Assembly: GCF_040712315.1 (NCBI RefSeq)
Contig: NC_134013.1
Span: 81,040,001-81,104,000 of the forward strand
DNA length: 64,000 nucleotides
Source of the DNA: Castanea sativa
Lineage: Eukaryota; Streptophyta; Magnoliopsida; Fagales; Fagaceae
Direction: 5' to 3'
Of this stretch, positions 1 through 12,021 are shown piece after piece. Each line of letters begins with the position of its first letter. The first letter of the stretch is position 1. The position numbers and the translations under genes were made by a program. The notes beneath the pieces were generated by a model. The model ran no database searches and was not told the origin of the DNA. It saw only the letters and a program-made list of their open reading frames with translations.

Positions 1-1431
1 CTTACTTGGTTTAGAAATTTAATTCTTTTTCTTAATATATGTTCGTAGAATTAGTTAATTTTCTTACTTGGTTTAGGAATTTAAATAATTTTTGTAATAT
101 ATTTTAAAGAACAGGGTTAAGTATTGTTTTACAGTTTTCTTGAGTAATGAAACTTATTGTTGGAGTTTTTCTTCAATAGCTTGGTACTGATTCCAAGCAT
201 CCCTAGGTGCAGATTCCTAGGTTTTTCTTCTCTCTTATGTGGTGCCAATTCCATTCAAGCCTACGTCTTGATTCCAATATATATATATATATATATATTT
301 TATTCTTCAATTTGGTGTTGCATCAGTTTTGGTCTTGTCCTGCGTCAAAATTCTACTTGGATTGTTTAAGAGAAACAGTTTCATGCAGCTTTCCATTTAT
401 ACTTTTTTCTTTTCTCCTTTCTAGGCTTGGGTATGGGTGAACATGGATATTTGTAAGGTGGTTGACTAGCCATCTTATGGTTGGTCAATTAACTATTCCA
501 TATTCAGAAATTTCTGAGCACCCATGGAGTTAAAAAGATGGTTATTTTAAGTCACCACTAGTAAAAGGCTTGAGGCTTCTTAACAAAGGCAATAATAAAT
601 CTTTCTGCTACAAAACTGAGTGCATGATCATGTGTGAACTCAGATCTATAAGGAATTCATACAGCCCGAATAAAGCTTGGTTTCAGGCTTGCAGAGTTGC
701 TCTTAAGATATGCTAAATAGCTGTAGTTTTGTGGGAGAAATCAAGGGGAAAAAATGTACTTCATGTGAATAGAGGATGTAAAATAAGACAAGGTCAGATC
801 TTCATTACTTTCCTACAGATGCACTGGCACATCTATGAGATCAAAGAAGAAATATAAAACCATCAAGAGGAGAGATCTCTCAAACACAAAGTGGGCTCCG
901 TTTAGTTCCATTCAATATACATATTACACCCAGAAACTGAATTGGGTTTCCTTTTATTTCAATAAGTCAGTTAAACCAATATAGAAATAAAAAGTTCACA
1001 AGTTAGAATCCAAAACTGGAAATTAATCCAAATAAAAAAAAAAATATATCAACATGGCAAATTTAAAGTAACTCTTTAGTTTCACTATAAATCTAAGCCT
1101 GAACTGGAATTTAACTGTTCTAAAAAGCCAAGCAGGAAAGATCAGATTCCAAATCGACGAATTGGGCACCCCCTTAATCTCATACAATTCAGCTCAAATC
1201 AAAACAGAGTAGTAAAACAAATCCAAACCCGGATTGGGTTTCAGTTTCTCAAACTAATTCACTAAATCAGCCACCACATCGAATCAAAAACACAAATTCA
1301 TGATCTGGGTATTGCTTAATTTCACTCGAATCAACATATAATCAATCAAGATCAGAAATTTACAGCGTCCAAGCACACAAATCAATCAAATAATAAAACC
1401 CAGATAGAAAGAGAAGAGAAGGGTGTAATAC
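1..1431. other. Left edge: presumed DUF1068 intron, no exon seen
   Basis: The donor of the DUF1068 first exon lies at its right border, so this stretch should be intron 1 or lie beyond it. I looked on the minus strand for the conserved second-exon block of the family and did not find it. There is a short (TA)n near 279-298 and otherwise AT-rich unique-looking sequence. Confidence 0.5.
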
Positions 1432-1627
1432 CAGGAGCAATCTTGAGAAGGGAGAGAGGAGGAGGGCATTCACAAGTGCAAAGAGGACAAGAAGGTTTGG
1501 AAGAGCCACCAAGCTTTAAACTCTCCTTCAATCTCCAATACAGAGCCGGACCACACACTGCTAAAGCTGATACTACTGCAAACACAACCAGACAACACCT
1601 CAAGCATGCGGTAGATCGCCTTGACAT
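1432..1627 (-). CDS. DUF1068 (ELMO/NKS1-type) membrane protein, first exon only
   Basis: The 65 codons begin MSRRSTACLRCCLVVFAVVS and end at SLLKIAPG. They match the conserved N-terminus of the plant DUF1068 family: a short basic/Cys start, one transmembrane segment at about residues 9-31, then a Cys/Pro-rich lumenal stretch (SCPLCTCECPPPLSLLKIAPG). Known family members (ELMO1, NKS1) are small Golgi membrane proteins needed for pectin-dependent cell adhesion and ion tolerance; function here is inferred from that. The exon ends at GCTCCTG followed by GTATTAC, a good GT donor in phase 1; reading on into the intron gives an unrelated tail. The start is the first Met in frame and is the family start. 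Remaining exons are not in the window, so the gene is partial at its 3' end. A GT/TCTG-rich microsatellite lies just upstream (about 1640-1690) in the presumed 5'UTR. Confidence 0.82.
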
Positions 1628-2095
1628 TTCTCTCTGTGTGACTTGTGTGTCTCTGTCTCTGTCTGTGTGTGTCTGTGTGTGTGTGTGTGAGAGAAAGTGA
1701 GATCCAAATGCAGTACTGGTAAGTTCTATGAATGCATACTCGTTTTCATGTTTTTAATATGTACTTTTTTTTTCCCTTGAAATTTGAAGAAGTCGGTGTC
1801 TTCACATCGAGAAGCTGTAAAATTTTAGCATACCAGTTTTCTCCTGATATTCTGATCTAAAATGTGAAGTAGATTTCGTAATTGGGTTATTTGCTGGATA
1901 CCAATTTATTTACGTCTAAGAATTCCAATTTATTTATTCTTGGTCTACTTTTTTTTTTTTTTTTTGAGAAATCATTCTTGGTCTACTTAACGGTTATTCA
2001 AGACATTTGTTAAATTACTATTTTAAGAAAGTTTTTATACTATTTTTATTACAAAAAATTTAATTATTATTTTTTTCACAAAAATTTTCTTAAAA
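1628..2095. other. Upstream region of the DUF1068 gene
   Basis: Holds the GT/TCTG microsatellite close to the start codon, then AT-rich sequence with T-runs. No gene is seen. Confidence 0.5.
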
Positions 2096-2215
2096 TATTT
2101 GTTAATTTTTCAATTTATTCTTTTTGACCATTGGACTTACCCTTTGTCCTTAACCTATTTGTTAATTTTTCTGTTTATTCTTTTTGACCATTGGACTTGC
2201 CCTTTGTTTTTGTTG
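2096..2215. repeat. 60-bp tandem duplication
   Basis: Two adjacent copies of a 60-bp unit (core TTTTTGACCATTGGACTT) with period exactly 60 and only a few mismatches. They create a hydrophobic reading frame that I do not regard as a gene. Confidence 0.85.
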
Positions 2216-4029
2216 AGAAGTTTCTTGTGTAAGAGATTTGAGCCGATGTGTTTAACAAAGGTTGTGTTTTTTTTTTTAATATTTTTTTTAATTTAACCAA
2301 TATTCAGTTATTCACAATATTTCTATTATAATACAATAAATTATAAATTATAAGATATTATTGATTCTAATTTGAAATTGTCATTAAAATTATCTTTTAG
2401 TCTACCAATAACTATCAGTGACAGCTTACCATTAGAATTTAGTGTAACAATATTGTAGAAGTAACTTTTCTTTTTCAGTTTTAAGAAAGAATAAGATTAT
2501 GTTTTAGTTTGATATAAATTTTTTTTTAAAGAAATTTGTTCTAATTTATTTGATTATGTACACTTTTTTAAAAAAAATTTTAATTATGTTTATTCCATTT
2601 TATATTTTTAATTTTTTTTTTTTTTTTTTTAGTTTTAATGTTAGAAAACTTTCCCGAAACCAAAGTGGAACCTAAATTAGTGGCAATGCCACGTACAGCT
2701 TTTTTGGGGTGTTCATAACATCGAATGATTTCTTAAAATATTAGTAAAGATAATTCTTTTTAAATTGCTTATTTTGTCTATCCTCAAATAAAATAGTGAA
2801 CACTCTTTGACTTAAGATGTCCACTTAACCCTCAGATATAATCCTTTTTTGATGAACAAAAATAATCCTTAACCCTTTAAATAAAAGTAAAATCCTCAAT
2901 TAACAACAACAAAAATTTGTCCAAATAATAGTAAAAATAATCTAAACACCAACAAGATTAAGTTAAACAACAACAAAATAATTATAAAAAAAATGCATTT
3001 TTTTAGCCTTTCAAAAACAAAAAATAAAAAACCCTTTCAATAATTCAATGATTCCTTCAAGGCTTCATCCCATTCCCAAAAATTAAAAAATCCCTAATTT
3101 TCTATTTAAGCTTTTAAATGGCTGTTGATGCTCATTTTGGAAAAGCCTAACAGAAGGAATAAGTCCAACTATATGGGCAAGAAGAGATTTAATGGATTGA
3201 GAAAAAAACCCATCAAGTCCGAATGGTAACAATGATGGGTCATAAGCCTATAAAGTAAACAAATGGGCCTTGGGAAAAGCAAATGAGCCCAAAGGAAGAA
3301 ACAGTAAACTCATGAGTATTATGTGATGTAGAAAAATGAGAATGAGCCACGGTAGATCCATTTACTGCAACATTGTCCATAAGTTTATTGCTTCTTCCTT
3401 TGGGCTCTTTTTGATTTTATTATTTATTGTAATTATTTTCTTTCTTGCTTTTTGCAATTTCACTTATCGTGTGTTTCTCATTGCTACGTTGTTCTTTTTT
3501 CTAAAGATTCCTTATTTATTTCATCTAACGAGAAGCGTATTGTCTTTATTTTTGTCATACTGTATTTGTCTGTCATAACTCTTCTGTAACAGTTTCACCT
3601 GCCATGGGCATGTGACCAAAGTTTCAGCAAGAGTGGCATAATTTGTGTACAAGCAAGCCCAAAGTGGGTTGCAATTGGACTAGTCTCAACTCTTCTATCC
3701 AAAACACTTGGGTCTCAGTACAGCTGGAGGCAGTCCAACCCAAGATCACAAAAGGCCCAACCACAATGGCTATCTTAAGAAAAATTCCTAAAAACTTATT
3801 TCAGCCTAATAAAAGACTATACATCATTATTCTAATATTTTTCTTTTTTTCATCATAATTTTTTTTGTCAAAACACTAGATCATGTGTATCTACATGCTA
3901 GTTATTTGGGCTAATGCTTTTGGCCAAGGCACAGGAATATGGCTAAAAGAAAAAAGAAAGGAAAATAAAATCATCAATAGATCCTCGAATTTTACAATTT
4001 TGAAATTTGAGTTGTATGCATACTGGTCC
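2216..4029. other. AT-rich intergenic region
   Basis: No gene recognised on either strand. Several T- and A-runs. The missing C-terminal exons of the S28 pseudogene would be expected here on the minus strand, but I could not find them. Confidence 0.5.
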
Positions 4030-6000
4030 CAGGATCGGTAGGTAGTGGCTTCAGAAAATTGGCTTCCGTTGGGTAATTCACCATGGCCGTATAAATGAAA
4101 GCTGACAGTAACTAGTCCCAAGCTGAGCATATCGAGTGAATGAATTCGAGTAAGCGTGAGAAATTGAAAGTTTGAAACATAACACACATAAAAAATATTT
4201 CCACAAGTAGAAACTAGCTTAGGTAAACAACTATGCCAACAAATCCTTACTCCCACAACCGTTGCTGGACATGCATTCTCTTCTCTCAACTTTTTTAGCT
4301 CCATGACCAATATGATGCATGAGAATCTGAGATTGAATGAAAGAAGTCCAAATCCTTTTATTCTATGAATCAAATTATAGGACTAGCAGTGCAGTTCATG
4401 TTAAATATATTTTCAACATGCCTCAAAGTTGCATAATTTTTCTGATCATTGTCAATCTTCTCGACAGTTCATGTTGCACACTAGCGCTTTTTCTCTCACC
4501 ATCCATAAGTTCAAAGCAAACTCTTTACATAGTTCTCAACCCAAAGTTGTGGGTGAAATATGAATTTAACTTGCAAATTCTGAAAATTCTACTTAGTTCA
4601 ACCAAGCCTTCTTTCTGAGCTGTCAGTGCCTCCAACTCTGCCCAGCTCCCTTTTATCACTTCAAAGCAATTCAAGCTTTTTTCTTGGCATCTTGCCATGT
4701 GCAATTAGAATGTAAATATTAGCAAAAGAAGGGGAAAAAAAAACACCCAACTAAACTCTCATCCTCAAACACGCAAACATATGTGACACACAAACAAACA
4801 TGAAGGGAGAGATGAAGTCCCAGGTAACAGCATCATAAAAGCTTGACAGTGGAATAATGTCATCAAAATGCAAAATAGGGGCTGAAGATGCCAAAGCTAC
4901 AATAGCCATGTGCGGGTATTTCGATCTAAACCGGGTTGTCAACACTGGAAGAGAGTAGTAATTCATTAATGCGAAGAAATAAAACAAATTTACCAAATGG
5001 ACTACTCAATAAAATTTCAAGTTAATATCTACCAACAAAAGGCATTAATAGTCGTTCCATTAATGACAAAAATACCTGAAAGCTGAAACTACTAAACATA
5101 GTGTGATCCACATCCAATTAATTGAAACCTTTGAAAGTGACATCTGAATACTATGTTTCAAAATCAAGAAAGCAACTCCCACTACTTCACATCATTTCAC
5201 TTTGATTAAAACAAAATTAGTTATAAACAAAATCATCCAAAGCCAAGTGGGGAAGTCTGAACTTTTTTTTGGCTAATCTGGGGAAGTATGAACTTATATA
5301 CTTCCTCCATATATGAGACCCACCAAAGACCACAACTGGGGATGCTTCATATGGTAGATTTTGCTTCAAGCTCCTAATCAAAACTGCAAAATCAGCCAAT
5401 GCTTGTTGTGAATTTAAGTACCCCAATGTCTCTGCAGACTTGTAAGAGTTCTTTCCAAATGGCATTGATTCTCATATATAATATCTATGTTAAAAAAATA
5501 CATTGAAACAAACTCATTACAGATAGAACCATAACATCACAATTTTAAGATTTTTTTTTTTGGTGGTATTTTGATGAACACCCAGATAGTGATCTTGTGC
5601 TTTAAGTAACACCTAGAAAAGTGCTTTTTGTATTTCATTATTAACGCTAATAATTTCATGTTTTTTTAATTACTAAGGAGTACTAGGACTGTTGTTTAAT
5701 TTCTGCTTTAAAGAAAACCAAGATCGCGTATTTAACAACCAGATTATATGTGAGAATCACCCAGAAAGTTCTTTTTGTGTTTTTAGAAACAGTACTTCGA
5801 TGAAATCTGAGAGCTTTGGAATTTGGGGGCAATGTCCAGCCAGTATAGGCAACGTTGGGAGCTCCATGTTGCCAGTAGTGGTCATGTTGATTGATGAGGT
5901 ACTTTTAATAAAAGATTTTGTAGCTATTTGGTTGGAACTTGGAAGGTGAAGTGGTCTAGTAGCTTGAGGGAAGTATTGGGTCTTGTACGAGATCTTTGGC
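4030..6000 (-). pseudogene. Lysosomal Pro-X carboxypeptidase-like (S28) pseudogene
   Basis: Family S28 serine peptidases remove residues after proline; plant members are secreted or vacuolar. Exon-like blocks in order on the minus strand: about 5800-6000 (FPQ-type N-terminal motif, then LDIAPKFQ, with the segment between them shortened); 5302-5473 (SMPFGKNSYKSAETLGYLNS through VVFGG-S); 4812-4944 ([20 protein letters not shown]); 4541-4690 (NCFEVIKGSWAELEAL to FRICK); and about 4035-4138 (SAFIYTAMVNYPTEANFLKP). Junction 5302/4944 splices cleanly (GT donor, AG acceptor, restoring YGG-M). Lesions: a 4-base insertion right after the catalytic serine codon of GGSYGG (5312-5315), an in-frame TAG at 4112-4114 where the family has Trp, loss of part of the first block, and no C-terminal exons. 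The remnant is unambiguous and cannot encode an active enzyme. Confidence 0.88.
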
Positions 6001-6442
6001 TTGGCTTAGTAAAGTAAAATGATACGTTGCCCTTGGGAAAAAACGTATGCGTTGAACTTGTTGATGTTACAAGTATGGTGAAGAGTGGAAATAATAGAAG
6101 AGAAAAAGGAGCAGTTTTCTTTTTTCACTTTCTAGTTTCTGCTCTCTCTCTCTCTCTTCTTTCTGAAAGGAGAGAATAGAGATTGCAATTGCGTTGCTCA
6201 TCTTTGGCTTTTTAGACTTGTGATACAGTCATATAGTTCAGAACTTTTGTACCATAATGGTTATGAGTTTCCAGCTGAAAGTAGCAGTAGGCGAAGCAAT
6301 GCAAGAAAATGCCAGAATAAAGCACGTACACCAGGAGATAAAAAGCTGCGGTTCATGGTTGTATCCAATCTGAGATGAAGAAGCATTTTTCTTTACATCT
6401 TTATTGGTTCGATTGCAAATTACATCTCTCTCTCTCTCTGCT

Positions 6443-7257
6443 CATGGGCGGCGCCATGCATAGTTCAGGGGGTTCAAATGAACCCCCTGAGGCAATTTTT
6501 TTATTTTTTATTTATTTTTATTTTATATATATATAATTTTTTATTTGTTATTTTACCCTCTTAAAATAAAAAATTGAACACTTTGACCCTAATTTTTTTT
6601 TAAACCCACTTGAAATAAGTTTTATTATGATTCTCTTAACAATATTTTGATCTTTTTAAATACAAAAAAACGCCTAACAATAAACCAATTTTATCTCAAA
6701 TCTGGAAGAAATAGTAAGCCCAACAACAAAATTAATTTTTTCTTATCTTAAATCTTTAAAAAAAAAACCCCCCATTTAGATCTTAACAAATTTGAAATAA
6801 ACTAACAATAAATACATAGTTTACCTTGTACTATTAATGTAATATTTACATTGTTTCTAAACAAATGTGTACAATATTGTATATTTTTTGCAAATGTGTA
6901 TAGTATCATTATCTATAATGTAAATTTTACATTGATTCTAAACAAACGTGTACAGTGTAATTGTTTGCAATGTAAATCTTGCATTGATAGTACAATGTGA
7001 ACATATAGTTGTCCTAAACTAATAAATAAAACTATTTTAAATAGTAATAATTAAAATTCACTTAACATAATTAACACATTCATTATATTAAGAAAAAATA
7101 TGTCAAATGAACTTGTAATTTATTTTTTATTCTATTACTAGTATGTACTATAGACAAATTTGCAATAAGAAAATCGTGTAAACCGTAAGATTCATATTTT
7201 ACCTAAGATGTATTTTCTTATTGATCCCCTTAGAAATAAATCTTGGAGGCGCCACTG
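6443..7257. mobile_element. hAT-like non-autonomous element, degraded
   Basis: Left end CATGGGCGGCGCC and right end GGCGCCACTG form imperfect inverted termini like those of the intact hAT at 19627. Just inside the left end is a GGGGTTCAAATGAACCCC palindrome, and the right end carries GATCCCCTT. No clean 8-bp target duplication is visible. The interior is AT-rich and noncoding. Confidence 0.55.
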
Positions 7258-7624
7258 TATTTGTCATGAAATTAGTCAACAACAAAACCAAATATTGTTC
7301 CTTTTGCAATATTTGGATGTAGGGTTTACTTTTATTTATTTATTTATTTTTTATATATAAGTAATTCGTAACTTTCATTAAGAAGAAAAGAAATTCAATA
7401 CATCTTGAACTAACGATGACTCAATTATGCTAGGATTTTTCTCTATCCAAGTTACAAAATTTTCTAACATCCTTAACATATAAAGCCGATACATGTGCTA
7501 GTTTGTTTTTCTGTCAACTCTCATGACATTTGTCAAAAGTAGACAAATTCGTCAAAACCATAATTGCGGGATAGATGCCCACCAGTGGCTTATCAAGCGT
7601 GACTTCTTTTTTATTTTAGATTTA

Positions 7625-7835
7625 GGGCCTGTTTAGATACCGTTTATTTTGCTGAAAACTGAAAACTTATTGCTGAAAACACTGTAGCAATTTTTTTTTT
7701 AAAACGCAAAACACTGTAGTAGTGAGTGATTGCTGCGTTTTTCATGGATTTGGTGGTTCATAAACAGTACCGTGGGACCCAAAAAAAATGCAAAATGCAG
7801 CTTAATTGCTGGGCACACCCCACGCTTATTTAATA
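7625..7835. mobile_element. Tourist-like MITE, left part
   Basis: A TTA is followed by GGGCCTGTTTAGATAC, then GCTGAAAACTGAAAACTTATT and CACTGTAGCAA. This resembles the ends of the complete 210-bp element at 45811-46020 (its reverse complement also carries the GTTTGGATAG and CTGAAAACT motifs). I did not find a matching right end, so it looks truncated. Confidence 0.5.
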
Positions 7836-8436
7836 TCCTTCTTTATCTTATCTAATTTAGCGTGAAACAAGGTAATGAACTACTATGAAATAGTGAACAG
7901 AGATGAAGGCCCATGCTTTTATGCTTTTATTTTCATATGGTTATGTGAGAACTAGGATTGTAGGTATCATTTTTTGTTTTTGTTTTATCCTCCCTCTTCT
8001 CCTTTTCATGAGAGGCCCAGTTTAATATACATGGGTATATTGACATCCTTAACCCCATAGACCTCTAACGAACATTTTTTTTTTCCCTCTTGGATTCTCT
8101 TTCAACTGATCCCATTAAAAGTCAAAAAATACTATCAATTAATTTATGAAAAATAACTATGGATAGTATAAACACAAAATTTCAAATTTGAAAATCAAAC
8201 AATTAAAATAGTTTCATAAATATACTTTTGTATTGATGAATGAACGGGTATATATCTTCTGAATCAATCTCCATGAAAAAGTTTTCAATTCAAGAATTGT
8301 GTTGATGTAGTCTTGAGTTGAACACAAGTTATTCCCACTTTGATTGAAAAGTGGATTGAGAGATTTTTGGACTAGATTTGATGAATATATCTCTAATTGT
8401 GCGTTTGTTAGAGGCTTCTCATTCTTTGTGTCTTTG

Positions 8437-9262
8437 ATGGCTCCACATGGAGTTTAGGGTGGTCATAGGACCACCCTGATTTGGCAAAAAAGTTAATTAT
8501 TATATATAAATTTTAAAAAATTTATGATTTTATTATCCTTAAAAAATATTTGTGATCACCCTAAAATTTTTTAGGCTCAACATTATTAATTTTTGGACAA
8601 ATTTGGCAACAACCATGGTTGTAGACTAAAACTACAATTCCATTCAATATTTTTTATTGGATGTGAATTGTGAAAAAATTACCATTGGATTACATTTTCT
8701 TCTTATGTCCTCCATACTTGCAAAATTTCAAGAAGGTCGAAAATCAATAGTTATGTCATTAATCAAATCTTTAAATTTTGAGTTTTTGTAGTCTAGAATT
8801 ACATAAAAGTTTAAGTTTATAGATCAAAATAATAAATAACATCCAATTGACATGATATTTTACATGTGTTTTAAGAATATAAAGAACATGCGATTCAAAG
8901 GTTAGATTTTCAAACTATATAGCCATGTTAATTTGTTCAATAAGAGTTGTAATCTTAGACTGCAACAAAGTTTGTAGTCAAACTTTTTCTTTAAATTTTA
9001 GCCCCTTTAACAATATAATAGGTCCTTACAAACAAAAAGAAGAAAACTCCCAATAAATTTTTATTTAACTAAATTTTTGAAAAAATGTAACTTGCAACAT
9101 TGATAATGAGACTATCATGCAAAGATTTCAAAATAAGAAAATTCCAAGAAGAAAATTGTCAAACTATGTGTATGTGTGTTTTGGTCAATATATGAAGGTC
9201 TATTTTTATTAAATTTTGGTCAATAACGACCACCCTGAAAAATATTCCTGGAGCCGCCACTG
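8437..9262. mobile_element. hAT-like non-autonomous element, degraded
   Basis: Left end ATGGCTCCACATGGAGTTTAGGGTGGTC and right end, read inverted, CAGTGGCGGCTCCAGGAATA then GGGTGGTC. The shared GGCTCC and AGGGTGGTC blocks in inverted orientation mark the termini. No 8-bp TSD survives that I can recognise. There is no transposase reading frame. Confidence 0.55.
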
Positions 9263-9748
9263 TCTCTGCTTTATTATGGAAATTCTTGCATCGCCTACTG
9301 CTACGCTCAGCTAGCAGCTGTCTGGTATTTAACTGCTGTGTGCTGATAGGGCTATCAGTACTACACTTACATATATAGGAGCTGTAGGAAAGCTCATATT
9401 GTGTACCACTTGCCGAGTTTACCATGTATATATATGATAGATGTAATTATGTAAACATAATATGAAGGGGAAAAACAAACAAACAAACAAACATGAAGCA
9501 AAAGACAATAAGAAACCAAACGACAAGTTCATGTCATGCAATAAGTTTAGGCATATCCTAACTCTCTTTTAAAGGAAGGGTCAAACCATGAGTATGACAT
9601 GGGTATGTGGAAATAAACTTATCCATACCTTGGGAACTTTTGAAACCCTAACACTCCCAGAAATATATGGGCAATCCCACTAAGGAAGCCCAATGAAGTA
9701 AATAGGTATGTAAAGAAAAATTTTGAGTCCATAAATCTTTTTTTTTTT

Positions 9749-10641
9749 GGTACGTTTGGTTGGAATGAAAACAGGAGGAAGGAAAATAGAGAGAAAAATA
9801 GGATGAAAAATACAATTTTTTATTGTTTGGTTGAGAGGGAGAGGGGGAGAGAAAAGTGGTGGGGTCTACAAATTTTCTCTCCTCCTCCTTTAAAATACAA
9901 TCTCTTCAAATTGGAGTAAAAAGTGAAAAAAATATTTGAATAAAACTGACCCATATTTTTTAACGTTTCTGGCCTTTTTTTTTTTTTTTTTTCTTTGACT
10001 TTTCCTTTTGATTTTTTCTTTCTCTGTTTACGTGCTTGGCTTCTTTTCTTTTTCTTTTTTTTCTTTTTCTTTTCCTCTGTTTACTGACGTTGGCTTCTTT
10101 TTTTTTTTCCTTTGATTTGTTTCCTCTATTTATTAACGTGCTTGGCTTCTTCTTTTTTCTCTCTGTTTACTAACGTGCTTTGGCTTTTTTTTTTTTTTTT
10201 TTCTTCTCTTTCTTTGATTTTGTCTGGACGTGTTAGTTTTCTTCCTCTTCTTCTTTTTTTTTTCTTAACTTTTTGGTGCTCATATGTTTATTTTCTCATT
10301 AATTTTGGTTGGTTTTTGTTTTTGTTCCTTTTTTTTTTTTTGAAAACAGTTTTAGGTTAATTTTTTATACTATTTATTTTTACTTTAATAAAGTGTCCAT
10401 CTATACACAATTTTTTTAAAGTATAATGTGTTACTTTTTGTTTTATTTAATAGGGACATAATGGTAAATTTATACAAACTTTATTTTCAAGCAAACAAAA
10501 AAGTTTTCCATCCCTCCACTTTTCCATCCTTCCAACCAAACACAAATGAGAGAAACTAAAATCTTTTCTATCATCCTACTTTTTCATTCTTTCTCCATTT
10601 TCTATCCTCCCACTTTTCCATCCTCCCAACCAAACGGACCC
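9749..10641. mobile_element. MITE-like element, TTA-type termini, family A copy 1
   Basis: Starts GGTACGTTTGGTTGG and ends CCAACCAAACGGACCC followed by TTA; the termini are inverted repeats. Subterminal GGAGGAAGGAAAATAGAGAG and its complement (TTTTCCATCCTCCC) extend the inverted structure. The centre is T-rich with repeated TTTACTGACGTGCTTGGCTT-like units. It is related to the element at 59511-60145. Confidence 0.6.
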
Positions 10642-11139
10642 TTAAGCCTGTCACAAGTGAGCAAGATGAGAGCTATGTAAATGAACTAAGCTAAAAAAGA
10701 ATGAAACTAGGGTCAAAGTCCATATGATGGAAGGGAGCAAACATTATAAATGGGCTTCAATAAGTGGAAATTGGAACCAAGGGAAAATGAAATTAAAAAA
10801 AAAAATTGGGCTTAAATAATAGTAGGCCTTGGGAAAAAAAACCATATAATCAATTTATTTGGGCCTAAGCATCAACAAAAACACAAGTTAACCGGGCATT
10901 ATTCATTGCTAAGCCCAATGATGCAAGGCTTAGAATTTGAATGGGGCATGAACATAGTCCATATAAATAAAAAGATTTTTTTTTAATAAATGAAATGCAT
11001 TATGTTTTCCCTTTAATAAAAAGAGTTGATTAAGGCTTTAGGCATAAAACTAAAAAACAATGGGGCTAAGTATTTCTTTGATAAAAAAAAAAAAAAAAAA
11101 AGTAGATCTTCTTTACAAGGAATGACGTCTCTTATATGC
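10642..11139. other. Intergenic, nothing recognised
   Basis: AT-rich with A-runs; no gene, RNA gene or clear repeat seen. Confidence 0.5.
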
Positions 11140-11141
11140 TT

Positions 11142-11400
11142 AAAAAATAATGCTAGAGATACAAATTTTTTTTACAAACGGTTAATGTGGTGAGTAATTA
11201 TTAGTAAATTAAAAAGTAATATTAATAGTGGAGCTAGATAAAAACCAATAAGAAATTAGCTATATCAACAGTTATAAAAATATTGTAAAATAATTTGTAA
11301 TTGTAACATTACTTTTAAGAATAATGCTAGAGATATAAGTTATTTTACAAAAAAATTTATAAACTATTGATGTGATAAATGATTATTAATAAATAAAAAA
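11142..11400. repeat. Direct repeat pair upstream of the lipocalin gene
   Basis: AATAATGCTAGAGATA begins two similar stretches, at about 11142 and 11321. Each is followed by TTTTACAAA, then TGATGTG/TAATGTG and ATTATTA. Spacing is about 180 bp. It is probably a decayed dispersed element. Confidence 0.5.
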
Positions 11401-12021
11401 AATGATACTAAAATCATATTGATTGCCGACAAAAGTATTAATGATCAAAGAATACTCTAGAATTGGAAAATATTAAAAATCCCATTTAATAAGTTACTAT
11501 CAAAATTTTCGCTCTTTTCCCATTCTGTTCCCTGTGGGACCTTTATAATGCTCAAAATTTGGCCCCATCCATAGGTTTTATACGCCCAATCCCAAGTTTT
11601 CTCAATACCTTGAAGTCTAGATCTGGATATTGACACATTCGGCCCCATGTTTTTTCTTCTTCACCAAGTCATTCGTTTGTTGTTTCTTAGCCAAACAGAA
11701 CTTACTCACCAAGTTTGGGACTCTTTCTCAAATTAAAAAAGAAAAAAAAAAAAACAATCACGAATTTTCAGAAAACTCTTAAGTCCTATCCAATAAAAAA
11801 GAAAAAAGAAAAAGAAAAAAAAAGACCGAAATGTACTAGAAACTCCCATATTAGTACAAGCCACAGACGTAAGGTTCATAGGCCTCCACGTATCTCTTCG
11901 ACCTTATCAAAAGGTGACAGCCTGCAACGGCAAAAACCCACAAAATCCCAGAAAGCAAAAAAGCTCAAACTCTCTCTGTGTCTATCTTCTGCAACAACTG
12001 TTACACACAACACAAGCAACT

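Noticed and set aside
1443..1700. 85-codon plus-strand frame
   Set aside because: Antisense of the conserved DUF1068 exon plus a GT microsatellite.
5692..5949. 85-codon plus-strand frame
   Set aside because: It is antisense to the first exon block of the S28 pseudogene, which has clear family similarity.
10112..10360. Leu/Phe-rich hydrophobic frame resembling a membrane protein
   Set aside because: It comes from T-rich sequence in the middle of a MITE-like element.
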